64,000 bases of DNA, taken from NCBI GenBank assembly GCA_964034945.1, contig OZ035962.1, forward strand, positions 87,708,650-87,772,649, read 5' to 3'. A program made the position numbers and the translations under genes. Origin of the DNA: Chrysopilus asiliformis. Lineage: Eukaryota > Arthropoda > Insecta > Diptera > Rhagionidae. The notes beneath the pieces are model-generated. The model searched no databases. It saw only the letters and a list, made by a program, of their open reading frames with translations, and had not been told where the DNA came from. Positions 24,101 through 34,697 of the stretch are shown in pieces; within the stretch, counting starts at the first letter, position 1; the number at the start of each line of letters is the position of its first letter.

Positions 24101-26838
24101 AACCTCTATAAGCCGGACGCTAGTAGACCAAAAACTTGCCTAAGTCGAACTCTTTTCTTAATTTCGTGATTTTCGAACCGTTTCAGTTATGTGTGTAAGT
24201 CGGCAACGCGTCGAAACCGGAAAAGCCTTTCAATCCCGTGTGGTTCCAGCTTATACAAGTCTCACAGTATTTAAAAAAAACAAACCGATTCCACGCCATC
24301 CTTGACAGAAATCGCAATACAGCTCCAAACAATTAAAAGGCAGCCAACAACTTGCCATGATATTCCAGTGGGGGAGTCCTCAGTGATTTGTAAGAATTCC
24401 CTCCTAAGAATAAAAATTCTTCAGATTTTTTTTTTTTGCTTGAACAAATAGAGTAAAAATAGTAACTGTAACTATTTTATTATGGGAAATCGAGACTATT
24501 ACTAAAATAATTAATTTTAATTACAAAAATAGTTAATTTAACAAAAAAATAGTAAATTTTATTGCTAAGTTGTTAAATTTATTTTAAAAAATAGTCGATT
24601 TTGACAATTTTTGTAATTGAAATTTACTAATTTGTAATTGAAATAAACTATTTTAGTTATAGTCCCGATTTCCCATTATAAAATAGTTAGATTTACTATT
24701 TTTTTTCTCTGCGTGAAGGACGATATATGCAACCATGAAAACAGCATCAAAGTCATCTCAATTAATTAAGAAATAATAAAAGATGAGAATGGATAGTGAG
24801 CGAAAATATTTCTCGGCGGTAAATTGTCTATTTGTGAAAAGTGAAAACCGGATCAAAATTCCTTTAATGTTCCAGAAGATAGCAGGAGAGGGGTTTAGAA
24901 GAAAGGAAAACTTTGTGGTATAATTTTTATCTTAAAAGTTGTCAATAAAATACGGCACACGAATTTTGTCCGATTTGCACCTTTATCTGCCCCCCCCCCT
25001 GCCCCCCCCCTGCCCCCTTCATCTACCTTTTTCTAGGTTTTTGTTTATATTCCAACATCGTCGTCAAACTACCGCAAACACTTTCCCGCCAGTGTCGTAG
25101 CAATTGCGGGGGTTGGTCCGAAAAAATCACATTCAAAAACATCACTTTTTTTGCCACATACCCCAAAACCTACCCTCCTCCACTGGCTACGCTCCCTTTC
25201 CCCTTAAAAGTGTGACATATTTCTACTAAATGATTTCTCACCTGAAAAATTGGACTGGAGCGGAGTTGGAATAGTTTGAAAAGATGGCCGTGTTCATATA
25301 TGTATAATTAGTGGGCTAAAAATTCTATGCTTAATTTTGGAAACAAAAAAAACAAGAAAAAATTATTTAAAACCTCCGTGCAGTTAATTGTATTCCAGTG
25401 ATTTTTGCAGGACATCCATGGCAGCTGTGTTGTCATTGATCGAAGGACATAAGCAATCGGATATGTCGCTATAACGCTATAATATCCAACTGATGTTAGG
25501 TTTAAAATTAAAATCACGTAACCCAAGCCTGAAATATAAAAATCATTGAGACAACTATTAAATATTTTAAGATTTTTAATATTTTAAGATATTTAAGGGA
25601 CTTGGCATACCGAATGAGTTACGTTGCTGCAGGTTAGTATTTTTAAAGGACGATATGCGAATTTAATTTTTTTTCCCTTCCACAAAAGGTTCTTGTTTGC
25701 AAACGGAAATTTCTTGTGCAAACATAAACTTTTTGTGGAAGGAAAAAAGTCTAAATTTGCTTATCGTTCTTTAACTATATGGACCTGCAACAACGCAGTG
25801 CATTCGGTATGCCAAGTCCCTAAATGTACCTAATTCCGACATTGTTTGAAATTGCGACCAAAATGATTTTTAAAGTGTTTCACGGAGACGCAATATTCTA
25901 CCTTATTTAGTTTGTTTTGATTGAGTTTGATTAGAACTACTGGCATTGATATTAAGGTCGGAATTAGGAACATCTGTCGGTCTGACTTTTTTAACACTAA
26001 TATATAAAAGCCTTACCTTTAAATAATGGCGAAATTCGAAATACTGATATGTAGCCAGTACTAGAAAACTGTCCAATTGCTGACTGAACGAAGAAAATTG
26101 GAATTGCACAGAGCACGAAATTTATTAAGCACGTAAAAATGCTAGTAACTGTAAAATAATTTAAATAAATCCACAGGTTTTTCTATAATTTGTACTGAAA
26201 TGTTGTGAGTGTAAAATTTGTAAAGTGTTGGCCTGTTTGCGCCAACTATTCTTAAAAAAATTAAGTTGTGCGTAGGCTTCTTAAACCATAAAAATTCTTG
26301 GACTTAAATAATTTAAGTTGGGCTTAAGATGATAAGTTTCGTCGGTGCAAACGATCATGAAAAAGCTTATCTCCACTATGAGTTTTGAGTTTTTTGACCT
26401 ACAACTAGTGACGCTTTTTGACGTCTGTGTATTTTTAGATAAAGTATCGCACATGACACCCCCAGCTAAGTAAAACTAGATATTTAAAAAATCTATTATA
26501 TAAAAGATTACAGATTTGGGGGTGAAAAAATATTGCCAATATTTTAATGAGAATCACGAAAAAAAACTCATAGCTTCTGAAAACCCACATTTTTCAAACC
26601 GAATTTTTATGCAAAACTTGCCATTTAAATTTTTTTCTAATCTATTTTTTACAAACTTACGCCCTCCAAGCATGTGCCACAGCAATGGAATTATAATTAT
26701 TTGCATATATCCAAATGAATGTCCCACGGATATGATATAAAAATCCCACAAGCTCTTCCACTTTCCTCTATTCGGGTCGTGTTTGAAAGGAAGTGCCCCG
26801 ACTTCATAAGAATGGACGTTTGTCTCAAGATCTGCCAT
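21166..26838 (-). CDS. Divergent SLC6-family transporter, nine exons
   Basis: Splicing nine exons (26838-26661, 26148-26017, 25528-25354, 24403-24286, 23888-23555, 23068-22917, 22072-21944, 21889-21683, 21531-21166) gives one frame of about 596 aa, the usual SLC6 length; every junction keeps phase and has GT..AG ends. SLC6 landmarks appear in order: RGKWKSLWDF before TM1, IPIFFVQSAIGQFSS and SVFRISPLFKG (TM2 and following loop), LPW..C in the large extracellular loop, GISWQVVGCLLIVW (TM4), VMTLASYNNLKTN (TM6-7), FWSVIFFSMLALFEVNAM (TM8), IYGRERFQRDI (TM10-11) and a long acidic cytoplasmic tail. SLC6 proteins are plasma-membrane Na+/Cl- symporters of amino acids and transmitters. Here the TM1 'GNxWRFPY' signature is replaced (Q46 for Asn, I48 for Trp, I49 for Arg) and TM8 'DS' reads 'NA', so ordinary Na+ coupling is doubtful. 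The donor of exon 3 is a weak GTTTTT; an alternative at 25345 adds three residues. Substrate unknown. Confidence 0.85.
22459..22652 (+). repeat. Dispersed repeat, copy b (transporter intron)
   Basis: Diverged copy of the repeat at 18262-18490, with the blocks 'gcgcgtggtttttgttggta', 'taatttttcaactgggatgt' and 'atgaaatagacgccaaaaat'. It lies in the intron between 22073 and 22916. Just beyond it (about 22670-22880) are imperfect copies of 'gaactcggaacccggttc'-like units, a small degenerate array. Confidence 0.55.
23442..23526. mobile_element. Short pogo-like MITE remnant
   Basis: The left 'acagtcgaaccctgataagt' and the complement of the right 'actcatccgattcgactgca' form an imperfect inverted repeat of about 22 bp. 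CAGT-type ends followed by '(g)ataagt' resemble pogo/Tigger ends (inference). It lies in the transporter intron between exons 6 and 5. Confidence 0.5.
23921..24079. repeat. Near-perfect 159-bp foldback element
   Basis: The left arm begins tctaacaccgtgtcttcact and the right arm ends with its exact complement. Arms of about 72 bp differ at only a few positions around a loop of about 11 nt (cggcgatatcg). It sits in the transporter intron between exons 5 and 4, so it would be part of the pre-mRNA as a strong hairpin. Probably a young MITE. Confidence 0.85.
24095..24267. mobile_element. pogo-like MITE
   Basis: Ends CAGTGAAACCTCTATAAGCC and (complement) CTGTGAGACTTGTATAAGCT are imperfect inverted repeats. 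The 173-bp element is flanked by TA at 24093-24094 and 24268-24269. The end sequence style and TA duplication resemble pogo/Tigger elements. It lies in the transporter intron, next to the foldback at 23921-24079. Confidence 0.65.
25596..25822. mobile_element. MITE in transporter intron
   Basis: Inverted ends: left agggacttggcataccgaat and its exact complement on the right; similarity continues inward through 'gttgctgcaggt' / 'acctgcaacaac'. About 227 bp with no coding capacity, in the intron between exons 3 and 2 of the transporter gene. A second inner palindrome (ttccacaaaa...ttttgtggaa) lies at its centre. Confidence 0.75.
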
Positions 26839-27131
26839 TTTTTACACAAAATCTGTACTGAAAACTTGAGGAGAAAAAAATTCTGTAAATCGAACCCGAA
26901 GCGATATATTCGACTAATCAATTGTGCTCGATTTTAATGAAGCTCAGAGTAAATTTTCAATAATTAAGCCCGTTTTTATCTCATTCAACGTGATAAGACC
27001 TACACAATATCGAATATCAATTTTCTGTTTCAATTTTGATTTAATTATGAATTTGAGTAAAACGACTTTAAAAAGCAAAACTCTAAAAAATAAATACAAT
27101 TTTTTTAATACTATTTTTTTTTAAATTTCAG

Positions 27132-30100
27132 GTTGATAGCTCGCCGTGTGTTCTAGAAATTTTAGATACAGCTGGTACTGAACAATTTGCCTCCATGAGG
27201 GACTTGTATATAAAAAATGGTCATGGCTTTATCGTGATGTATTCGTTAACAAATCATCAGACATTTCAGGTAAATATATTAGCCACAGTTCTTCCAACCT
27301 AAATTTAGCATTTCACATTGACTTGGAGCACTACCTTCGATTAAACGTTCAAGCTAGTGGGGATTTACTCTACCGAGCGAGCTTTGTAATAAGAATTGCA
27401 GTGCAGCAAAATAAATTCTCGAAAAAGGCTGCAATTTTTTGAAATAGTATTATGGAATATTTTTCAACACCTTTTTTTTGTTTATAAACTTAAAATCTTG
27501 CACTATATTTAACTTTTCCTTTTCTTAGATTTTATTTACTAATTTTTCTTTTTAATTTTTAGGATATATCAAATATGAAAAATGTAATTAGTCGTGTTAA
27601 AGGTAGTCAACCCGCACCAATCCTACTAGTCGCCAATAAACTTGATTTAGAATGCCAAAGAGAAGTTTCAACAGTTGAAGGTTAGTATAAAATACGAGTA
27701 TTGCTTAAATTAGTATTATTAAAAGCTTTGATTTAGCTTGCCTTCGTGTCTGTCTGTTTGTCTGTCAGGGTCAAATCTTGCAATCCATTTTAGATCCACT
27801 TCCACTCATCCGATTGACTTGAAATTTTGCACACATACGCAAGTCTGATGGCAATACAATATTGTCTCTACTTCGTCCTTGTAAGGATAACGAAAGGTCC
27901 CGTTAAGATAACGTGATTATCCTTTTCCTCAAATTCTCCGGGAAAAACTCTAATATTGGGGTTTTTGGGGTCCCTTAATCCAATTTTGACATTAAGAATT
28001 CTGTAGGAATAACAGAGGGTCCTATTAGGATAATATGATTATCCTCACGACTGATAAAGGTAAAGCTAAAACAAAACAAATGTTCATTTCATGATTATCC
28101 TTTTCCTCAAATTTTCCAAAAAAAAAATCTATTCTGTGGGTTTTTGATGTCGCTGATTTCGAATTTGGCATTAAGAAATCGAGATTTGTCAACAATTTTT
28201 GACGATTTTCGGACAGCATATGATATTGACGTTTTTTGGGCTCTCGGGTCTGGCAACACTGGTGACCACAAAGCCCACATAAATATCTTTTCGACTTTGC
28301 AAAAAACGCGGTTCTTTTCTTAAGCGCAAAACACAATTGAAGACCTCGGTGCAATAACCGGTCATCTATACTTTTTGACAAAAATGAGTTATTGATACCA
28401 AATGCAAAAATAACCGAATCCGCACATTTGGCTGCAAACCCCGGACTTTTGGGAGGCCCATGTAAAAAGATATTAAAGAAAAGAGACGACTGAAAGCATT
28501 TTTTCACACAGTTTGACGCTAATATGTTATATGTTTTTGTCACTCCTGAAAAATTTCAAAAAGTGGAGATGACTGATTTTTGCACCCAGTTCTTCAATTG
28601 GCCCGATACAACATTTACGGCGACATTTTAGATTTTAAAGTCATAGCACCTTATGCTTCTGTATACCAGGTGTGTCGGTAAGTCTTTTCCGGTTTTTTCG
28701 CTAAAGAAAACATGTTATTTACAATGGATAATTAAAATTTATTTATACAAAGTATTGTCCATTTGATTCTACACATTTTGCCCATCTCCCAAGCAATTTA
28801 TGGATGCCATCCCAAAAGAACTGTTTCTACTTCGGGCTAAACCACTCATCGAGCCATTTTTTCACTTCTTCGAAATCGGCGAAGTGCTGCTCTGCAAGCG
28901 CGTGCCCCATCGATGCAAAAAGATAGTAGTCAGATGGAGCCAGGTCTGGAGAGTACGGCGGGTGCGGTAATACTTCCCATCCAAGTGGTTTGAACACTTC
29001 TTTGACTGATTTTTCTGGGTGAGACGGCGCGTTGTCATGCTGCAAAATCACCTTACCATGTCTTTCAGCGTATTGCGGACGTTTTTTGATCAATTCATGG
29101 TTCAAATTGATCATTTGTTGTCGGTAGTGATCAGTATTAACTGTTTAATATTCAGTATTCCTGTAATTCCGCATCTTCAAATGTTTTCGGCCTTCCAGCA
29201 CGTTTTTTGTCCTGGATGTTGAAATCACCACTTTTGAATTGTCGAAACCACGTCTCACATGTTCTTATGGTTGGGACATGATCACCGTAAGTGTCTACCA
29301 GCAAACGATAACTTTCAGCGGCCTTTTTCTTTTGATTAAAGAGGAAAAGTAATGCGTGCCGCAAATGGACGTTTTCAGGCACGAAACTTGACATTTTCAA
29401 ACAGCTTTAACACTATGACGTTGTTATTTTGACTCAACGTAATTTGTTTAGTTTTGAAGATTAATGTCAATAGAATAAAATTACATATGTCACAAATCAT
29501 AACATTGCATACTTATGGCTAGCGACATCTGTTAGAAAAACCGGAAAGACTTACCGACACACCTGGTACAATCAATCCAACCAACTTTATTGTCGGAAAA
29601 AGTATAATCGAATTTAACTTTTGTCGGCCAGCTCGCCAACAACATTTCATGCTTGATTCAAAATTAAATCTTATGGGGACGTCATAAAATCTAAATTTCG
29701 TCACTCAAGGGGAAATTAAAGAAAGTTTTAGGAAATATAGTTCGTATGCTGTGTTGCTTACATTCACATTCCTATTATGCATGATAATGGGTAACAAAAA
29801 AATGTTATATGTGGCTCACCGTCCGACTGACAAAATCATATGAAAAGCAAATGATGTTTAGAACAACAAAGTGTGCGGAAATGTATTTGGAGGACAACTT
29901 TGTCGCCGTAATTTGCCGGCGTAAATGTTGTGTCGGGCCAATTGTATTCCGACCTTTACATAGACTGTAGATATCCTTTTTAGATTTTCTTTTTTTTTTT
30001 CTGAAAATCAGAGCGATTTGATGATAAAAAAGATTACAATTTAATACTAGACCACATGTCAAAACCCTAAAAAAATGCCATAAAACCGTAGCACATTCTA

Positions 30101-33100
30101 AAAAATTTACGATGAACAGGATCAAAATCCTTTTATTTATAAATCGTTTCGGTTTAAGCTTGATTCGGCAAGCAATAAACCAATAAGGAAGAAAATCATA
30201 AAATTTATAAAAGTAAAATCGAAATCTCTCCAATATCCCATTGCGAAATAAATTTGATATATTATCCCTCTCTTTCTCTCTCTTTCTCGTGTTATCAAAA
30301 TTCCCATTGACCAATTCCGTTGCAAAGCAAATCCTGTCATTTTTCCAAGCCATCAAATACAATCTAATTTCATGTTCGTCCTTCAAAACATAAATAGAAA
30401 AGTTAACAAAAATTCAATGGCACTTGGGCCGTTATTTATACCCGGAAAATTAAGAAAAATATTGAATTATTGTAATTAAATTCAATGCACGTTTGAAGTT
30501 TTTTTGTTTAGTAATTTGGGTTGGGATTGAATTTCAAATTTTAATAAATAGCAGTGGCTGCTACAGGCATGATTTTCCATCGTTTCGACATTTCCTAATT
30601 AATGATTTTTCTTTTTGAAAACGGGAGCTAAATCGCAACCGGATATGATATGAAAGGACTGTGAAATTCAATCAAAATAATGAGATTATTATCAAAATGT
30701 GTTATATGAGATTTAATTGTAAATATTTAGCGAATATTCCTGGTGCGCAATTATGAGTTTAATTATGCTTAAAATACCCTTTAGCTGCGAAATTTATTCA
30801 ATCAAGTGATTTGTTAAAATAAAATTTTGATGACATCATAATCTATGTTATGTAATTCCTGTATTTAATAATTATAGAAAATTCCATTAAAATATTAACA
30901 TGAAAACTCAAAGCGATGAGGAGTGCCAGCTGAAAATGGGAAAAATACAATTTACCCAAACAATTAGGGCCGTGCCAAGGCAAAGCGGCGCTTGGGACGA
31001 AACCTGTATTTGTCACCTTCCCCATTTCTAAAAAAATAATTGATAAAACGCATTTTTGTGTGTGTTTGGAAATTTTCAAAATACCGGTCAGAGATTTTTG
31101 TTTGTGATTGAAAAATTCATACAACTAGAAAATATTGCGCCGCAGGCGAAAATTTTTAAATGCGAAGGTAGTCTTAGATTATGGTGTCTTCTATTCGGGC
31201 GTCCTAGGCTACTTTTTTAATTGCGCCCAAAGAAGCATGCGAGAAATAGCGTTTTTCGTGCCTCTGGGTTAACTTTTGAACCCGTGTAGTTTTCACTTTG
31301 GTTGAGGACTTTTTGGAAAGGCACAGTCTATATATGGCGTCAAAAGCCACCGGATTGCAGGGGGATGGTGATGCCTACTTTCTCGTAGGCACAACTTCCA
31401 CTTATGCCATGATCCCAAGTAACCAAATAGGGCGGAAAGTGGTCGTGGCGACTTTAACATCGAATCTTTATGGTCGCGTCGACCACTTTACGCCCTATTT
31501 GGTTACTTGGGATTTCTGTGAAAAATCACGAGAAAGTTCGTTAACCCCTCACCATCCCCCTGCAATTCGGTGGCTCTTGAAGCCATATATGGATGAAACT
31601 AGAGACTGTGCCCTTTCCAAGAAGTCCTCAACCAAAGTGAAAACTTCACTGATTCAAAAGTTAGTTAGCAAAATCGTGCATCGTTCTTACCTGCTCGAAA
31701 GCGGCTGAACCATCCCTTAGCTGTTGTTTTTGATAGTGTCTTGAACAAATAGCACAAATTTTTTCAAGGATCTGCGCCGAATTCATCACTTTATTATAGT
31801 AAAATTGCAAAATCTAGTAGATTTTTTCAGCATTTTTACTCATTTTTGGGACTTAGTAACATTAGTTACACTGCACAGATTTCTGTGTATTTTTTTCCAA
31901 TAGGAGCTTCATATATCAAACTGACAAACAGAACAGCATTACCAGAATGCAACCAATAGTTCCGAAGTTATGGTGCAACAGAGCCATATGTTGAGAAAAT
32001 GCGCGGCACAGAGCCATCTGTTGAGAAAAGTGCGCGTCACAGAGCCATCTGCTGAGAAAAGTGCCCGAAACTAAAATTCTTGAGTATTTTTCAATCCAAA
32101 AATTATATTGACGAAATCTTAATACAATTTTGGATTAGAAATTAATACAAGGGAATGATTGAAAATATTTTTGTCTTTTTGGCCTTCATATTTTAATCAT
32201 TTTTTATTATAAATTGAACTTAAATACTTTTAATATTAATCTCTACAATTTAATCAAAATTGTGGACTCTAATACTAATAAGTTGAACTAAAAATAAATT
32301 TAAAAAAATTTCTAATCCATTAGAATTTTGCATTGGATTACATAGGGTAATCTATGTAATAGGGTAATTCACTTTTGAATGGAATTTAGTCCAAGTTTTT
32401 TTTACCATACAACAATAGCTGTATTTTTTTTAATAATCCAATCAGAGATCCAGATTAACTCTCATTCAAATTCGTAACCTAAGTTTTATCGGGATCATGA
32501 TCTGATTTGCTTTCCGAGGTAATGGGAAATAAAGAATTTCCCTCGATGCATGTCTCAATTTGCGTCTTATGGATATTAAATACTATTTCCATCGCATTAG
32601 GGTTATTACCCCAAAATGGAAAAAACCTAGCGGCGAGAAAAAGAAGCTATTCCTATTCTAGCCGGTAATTACATGGGTTTAGCGATTTTAAAAGTTATAG
32701 ACACAACATACAGGTTAAAACATAGCCTAAAAACAAATTTGAAACCACAATAAACTCGCTTAAAGCCTGCGTTACATTGCGACGACAAGGCGACAGAGAC
32801 GTCGACGAGAGTCGCGCGACATGGTCGTTATCATCATCCAAGTTACATTACCAGAGCTGCGAGCACGCGACAAACAATCCCATAACCTAACAAGTTTTTT
32901 TTGAGAGTAAAAGATGAGAGTGCAGAAAGTAAAAAAAATATTATTATATGGATAATTTCTGCATTTTGATAAAATTGCCAGTTTTTCACCAAAAGAGAGC
33001 AACTCAAACACAATTAACCTAACCAAACAATTCAACTGTCATTCGATGTTGTCGCGACAAAAGACCAATTTTTCAAACTTTGGTGGCGTTGTCGTGTCGC

Positions 33101-33560
33101 TGTCGTCGCAATGTAATCAATTCAATACAAAAGCATACTTTGAAAATTACTTTGACAACTCCGACGACTCTCTTTGACATGTCGTGTTGCCTTGTCGTCG
33201 CAATGTAACTCAGACTTAAGGTTTTTTAATGATCCATATAGATCTGTTAACCGTATTATTAAAAAAATACAGCTAATGTTACCCAAAACCATTTTATGTA
33301 GGATTTTGTTTTTCCTTTTCAGATTTTTCTTAATTTATATCAAATATTATACAACAAATACAATTTTTACTAATGAAAAATCTTTATTTAATTTTTTTTT
33401 AGGAAACGGCCTAGCACAACTTTGGGATTGTCCATTTATAGAGGCATCGGCCAAAGATCGTATAAATGTTAACGAAGTATTTGCAACAATTGTCCGTGAA
33501 ATGAACATGACATCGGAGAAACGACAGAAAAAAAGTTACTGTTGTTGTACACTTTTATAG
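27132..33560 (+). CDS. Rap2l: Rap2-type small GTPase, last three exons
   Basis: Three exons (27132-27269, 27563-27680, 33403-33560) join in phase and encode 137 residues of a Ras-family GTPase. Visible motifs are the G3 box [16 protein letters not shown], the G4 box ANKLDL, the G5 box EASAKDR, and a C-terminus ending CCCTLL, a prenylation signal whose final Leu predicts geranylgeranylation. [19 protein letters not shown] and the Cys-rich tail identify the Rap2 branch, and the closest fly gene is Rap2l. Rap2 proteins are membrane-anchored GTP switches acting on the actin cytoskeleton and MAP4K kinases. The 5' exon or exons with the P-loop and effector region (about 45 residues) were not found between position 1 and 27131, so the gene continues upstream. 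The last intron, 5.7 kb, holds several transposons. Confidence 0.92.
27728..28180 (+). repeat. Dispersed (GTCY)-bearing repeat, copy 2
   Basis: Contains agcttgccttcgtgtctgtc, a gtctgtttgtctgtcag tract, 'ccacttccactcatccgatt', 'acttgaaattttgcacac' and 'ccttgtaaggataacg', in the same order as the minus-strand copy at 1800-2085. It lies in the last Rap2l intron. Confidence 0.6.
28666..29566 (-). mobile_element. Internally deleted mariner element
   Basis: Both ends begin ccaggtgtgtcggtaagtct, forming an inverted repeat of about 30 bp with one length difference, and are flanked by TA (28664-28665, 29567-29568). The 901-bp length is about 400 bp short of a full mariner because the centre of the transposase gene is missing. 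It is inserted in the last Rap2l intron, antisense to it. Intact ends and little decay suggest a relatively recent insertion. Confidence 0.9.
28827..29400 (-). pseudogene. mariner transposase with internal deletion
   Basis: The N-terminal frame (29400-29152) begins [20 protein letters not shown] and includes [18 protein letters not shown], typical of the mariner DNA-binding region, and then stops. The C-terminal frame (29114-28827) resumes at [17 protein letters not shown] and contains LQHDNAPSH and [10 protein letters not shown], the second and third catalytic Asp. The missing centre includes the first catalytic Asp. A short stretch not matching mariner (about 20-30 bp near 29120-29150) sits at the deletion junction. 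Nonfunctional. Confidence 0.88.
29569..31269. other. Rap2l intron sequence
   Basis: AT-rich intron DNA. A minus-strand open frame (29805-30386) has no recognisable domain and includes low-complexity stretches; it is not supported as a gene. Confidence 0.4.
31270..31662. mobile_element. Large palindromic element
   Basis: Outer arms: the left runs from taacttttgaa through 'cactttggttgaggact' and the right ends with the complement. Matching pairs include 'ggaaaggcacagtct', 'atatatggc' and 'ccccctgca' with their complements. Its centre contains a second, independent palindrome at 31413-31512. It is probably a foldback MITE in the last Rap2l intron. The open frame across it is a by-product of the palindrome. 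Confidence 0.78.
31413..31512. mobile_element. Inner palindrome nested in larger one
   Basis: A 100-bp element whose left end tcccaagtaaccaaataggg is repeated exactly as the complement at the right end. A partly similar phrase (cccaagtaaccaaa) occurs at 22167-22182 in the transporter intron, so the family is probably dispersed. Confidence 0.78.
32771..33209. mobile_element. MITE with GTTACATTGCGACGACAAGG ends
   Basis: The left end gttacattgcgacgacaagg is complementary to the right end ccttgtcgtcgcaatgtaac without mismatch. An additional partial copy of the right end (tgtcgtcgcaatgtaat) occurs at about 33099-33116, indicating an internal duplication. 439 bp, noncoding, in the last Rap2l intron. 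Confidence 0.8.
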
Positions 33561-34690
33561 AAGAATTCATAATCAAAAGAAAAGTAAAATTAATAAAAAA
33601 AAATTAAGGAAAATATTACAATTAAAATTAATTAATATTATTAATTAATAAATAAGCATATTAATAAAAGTAATAATTAAAAAAATAAATACATAAAATC
33701 AATAATAAATTCACACACACACACACACAAATATATAAAAAAATGAGATAAAATAATAACAAATAACTATTTTATAAAAAAAAGTATAAATATTTTTTTT
33801 ATATATATATATATTAATATAATAAAAATTTAAAAAATTACTAAAATGGTAAAAGTGCGGAAAAACATCAATAATGTATATGTATTTAGTAATATTACAA
33901 TAAATATTATTCCCCTCTTATCAAACGAGGGGAAATTTGTAAGCATGTGAGAAAATGAAGAAAAAAAGAACCCATTAAAGAAAATTTTTAACTAGGTATT
34001 ATTATCAAAATAATCGTTTCAGAGAAAAAAAACACTCTTTTTTTATTAATTTTATTTTTTTTAATAAGACTTATTTTATTATTTTGCTCTTCAACTTTTA
34101 TTATTATTATTATTATGATTACAATATTATATTTGTTCTATTTTATCATTTTACAAGATTTTTTGAAATCCCTTTTACAATCGTTGAAATTTTTACCTAA
34201 AAAAAATTCTAAAAAAAAAAACACAAACGATTTTTATGCATTTTACTTTCTTGGTAAACGAGAAATCCTAATTCATCGAGTCTGAACAAAAAAAAATTAT
34301 TAATATTAAAATTTATTATGGATAAAACCAAGAAAAAATAATAATAAAAAATTTAAATGTTGATAAAGATTAAAAAAACCAGATAGAGAAACAATTCAAT
34401 GAAAGAAAAATTATGAATAAATTTTTTTATGTGAAATTGTGTCACAATGGAAAATAAAATATGTAAAACAAAATAAATATAAAAAAACCAACATAAGTCA
34501 AATAATAATAATTAAGATTAAATGTAAATTTTAAGTATAAAGAAAAGAAAAATTAAAGAAATCAATTTTTCATGTAAATATTAAATGTATTTTCAATAAT
34601 CTTATTTTATTTTATTTATAATTACAAGAATTCTTTAATCCTTAACCCAATTTAAGTATCCTGTCTTGTTTTTGTTGGAAAGTTGTTGGG
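33561..34690 (+). other. Probable Rap2l 3' UTR and downstream DNA
   Basis: Extremely AT-rich sequence directly after the Rap2l stop codon, with many AATAAA-type hexamers, a (CA)n tract at about 33711-33729 and a (TA)n tract near 33800-33815. The true polyadenylation site cannot be chosen by eye. Confidence 0.5.
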
Positions 34691-34697
34691 TTTTTAT

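Noticed and set aside
1..27131. First exon of Rap2l (P-loop exon)
   Set aside because: I looked for a GxxGxGKS-type and YDPTIED-type coding stretch on the plus strand and found none; the reading was by eye, so a missed short exon remains possible.
28025..28543. 172-aa minus-strand open frame in the last Rap2l intron
   Set aside because: Its 3' part overlaps a dispersed repeat and no domain or paralogue is recognisable. It is more likely chance or a decayed transposon, although an unknown gene cannot be excluded.
29805..30386. 193-aa minus-strand open frame
   Set aside because: Low-complexity and hydrophobic, without motifs, start context or splicing evidence.
31298..31708. 136-aa plus-strand open frame
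   Set aside because: It lies entirely across a nested palindromic element in a Rap2l intron; the frame is a by-product of the inverted repeats and matches nothing recognisable.
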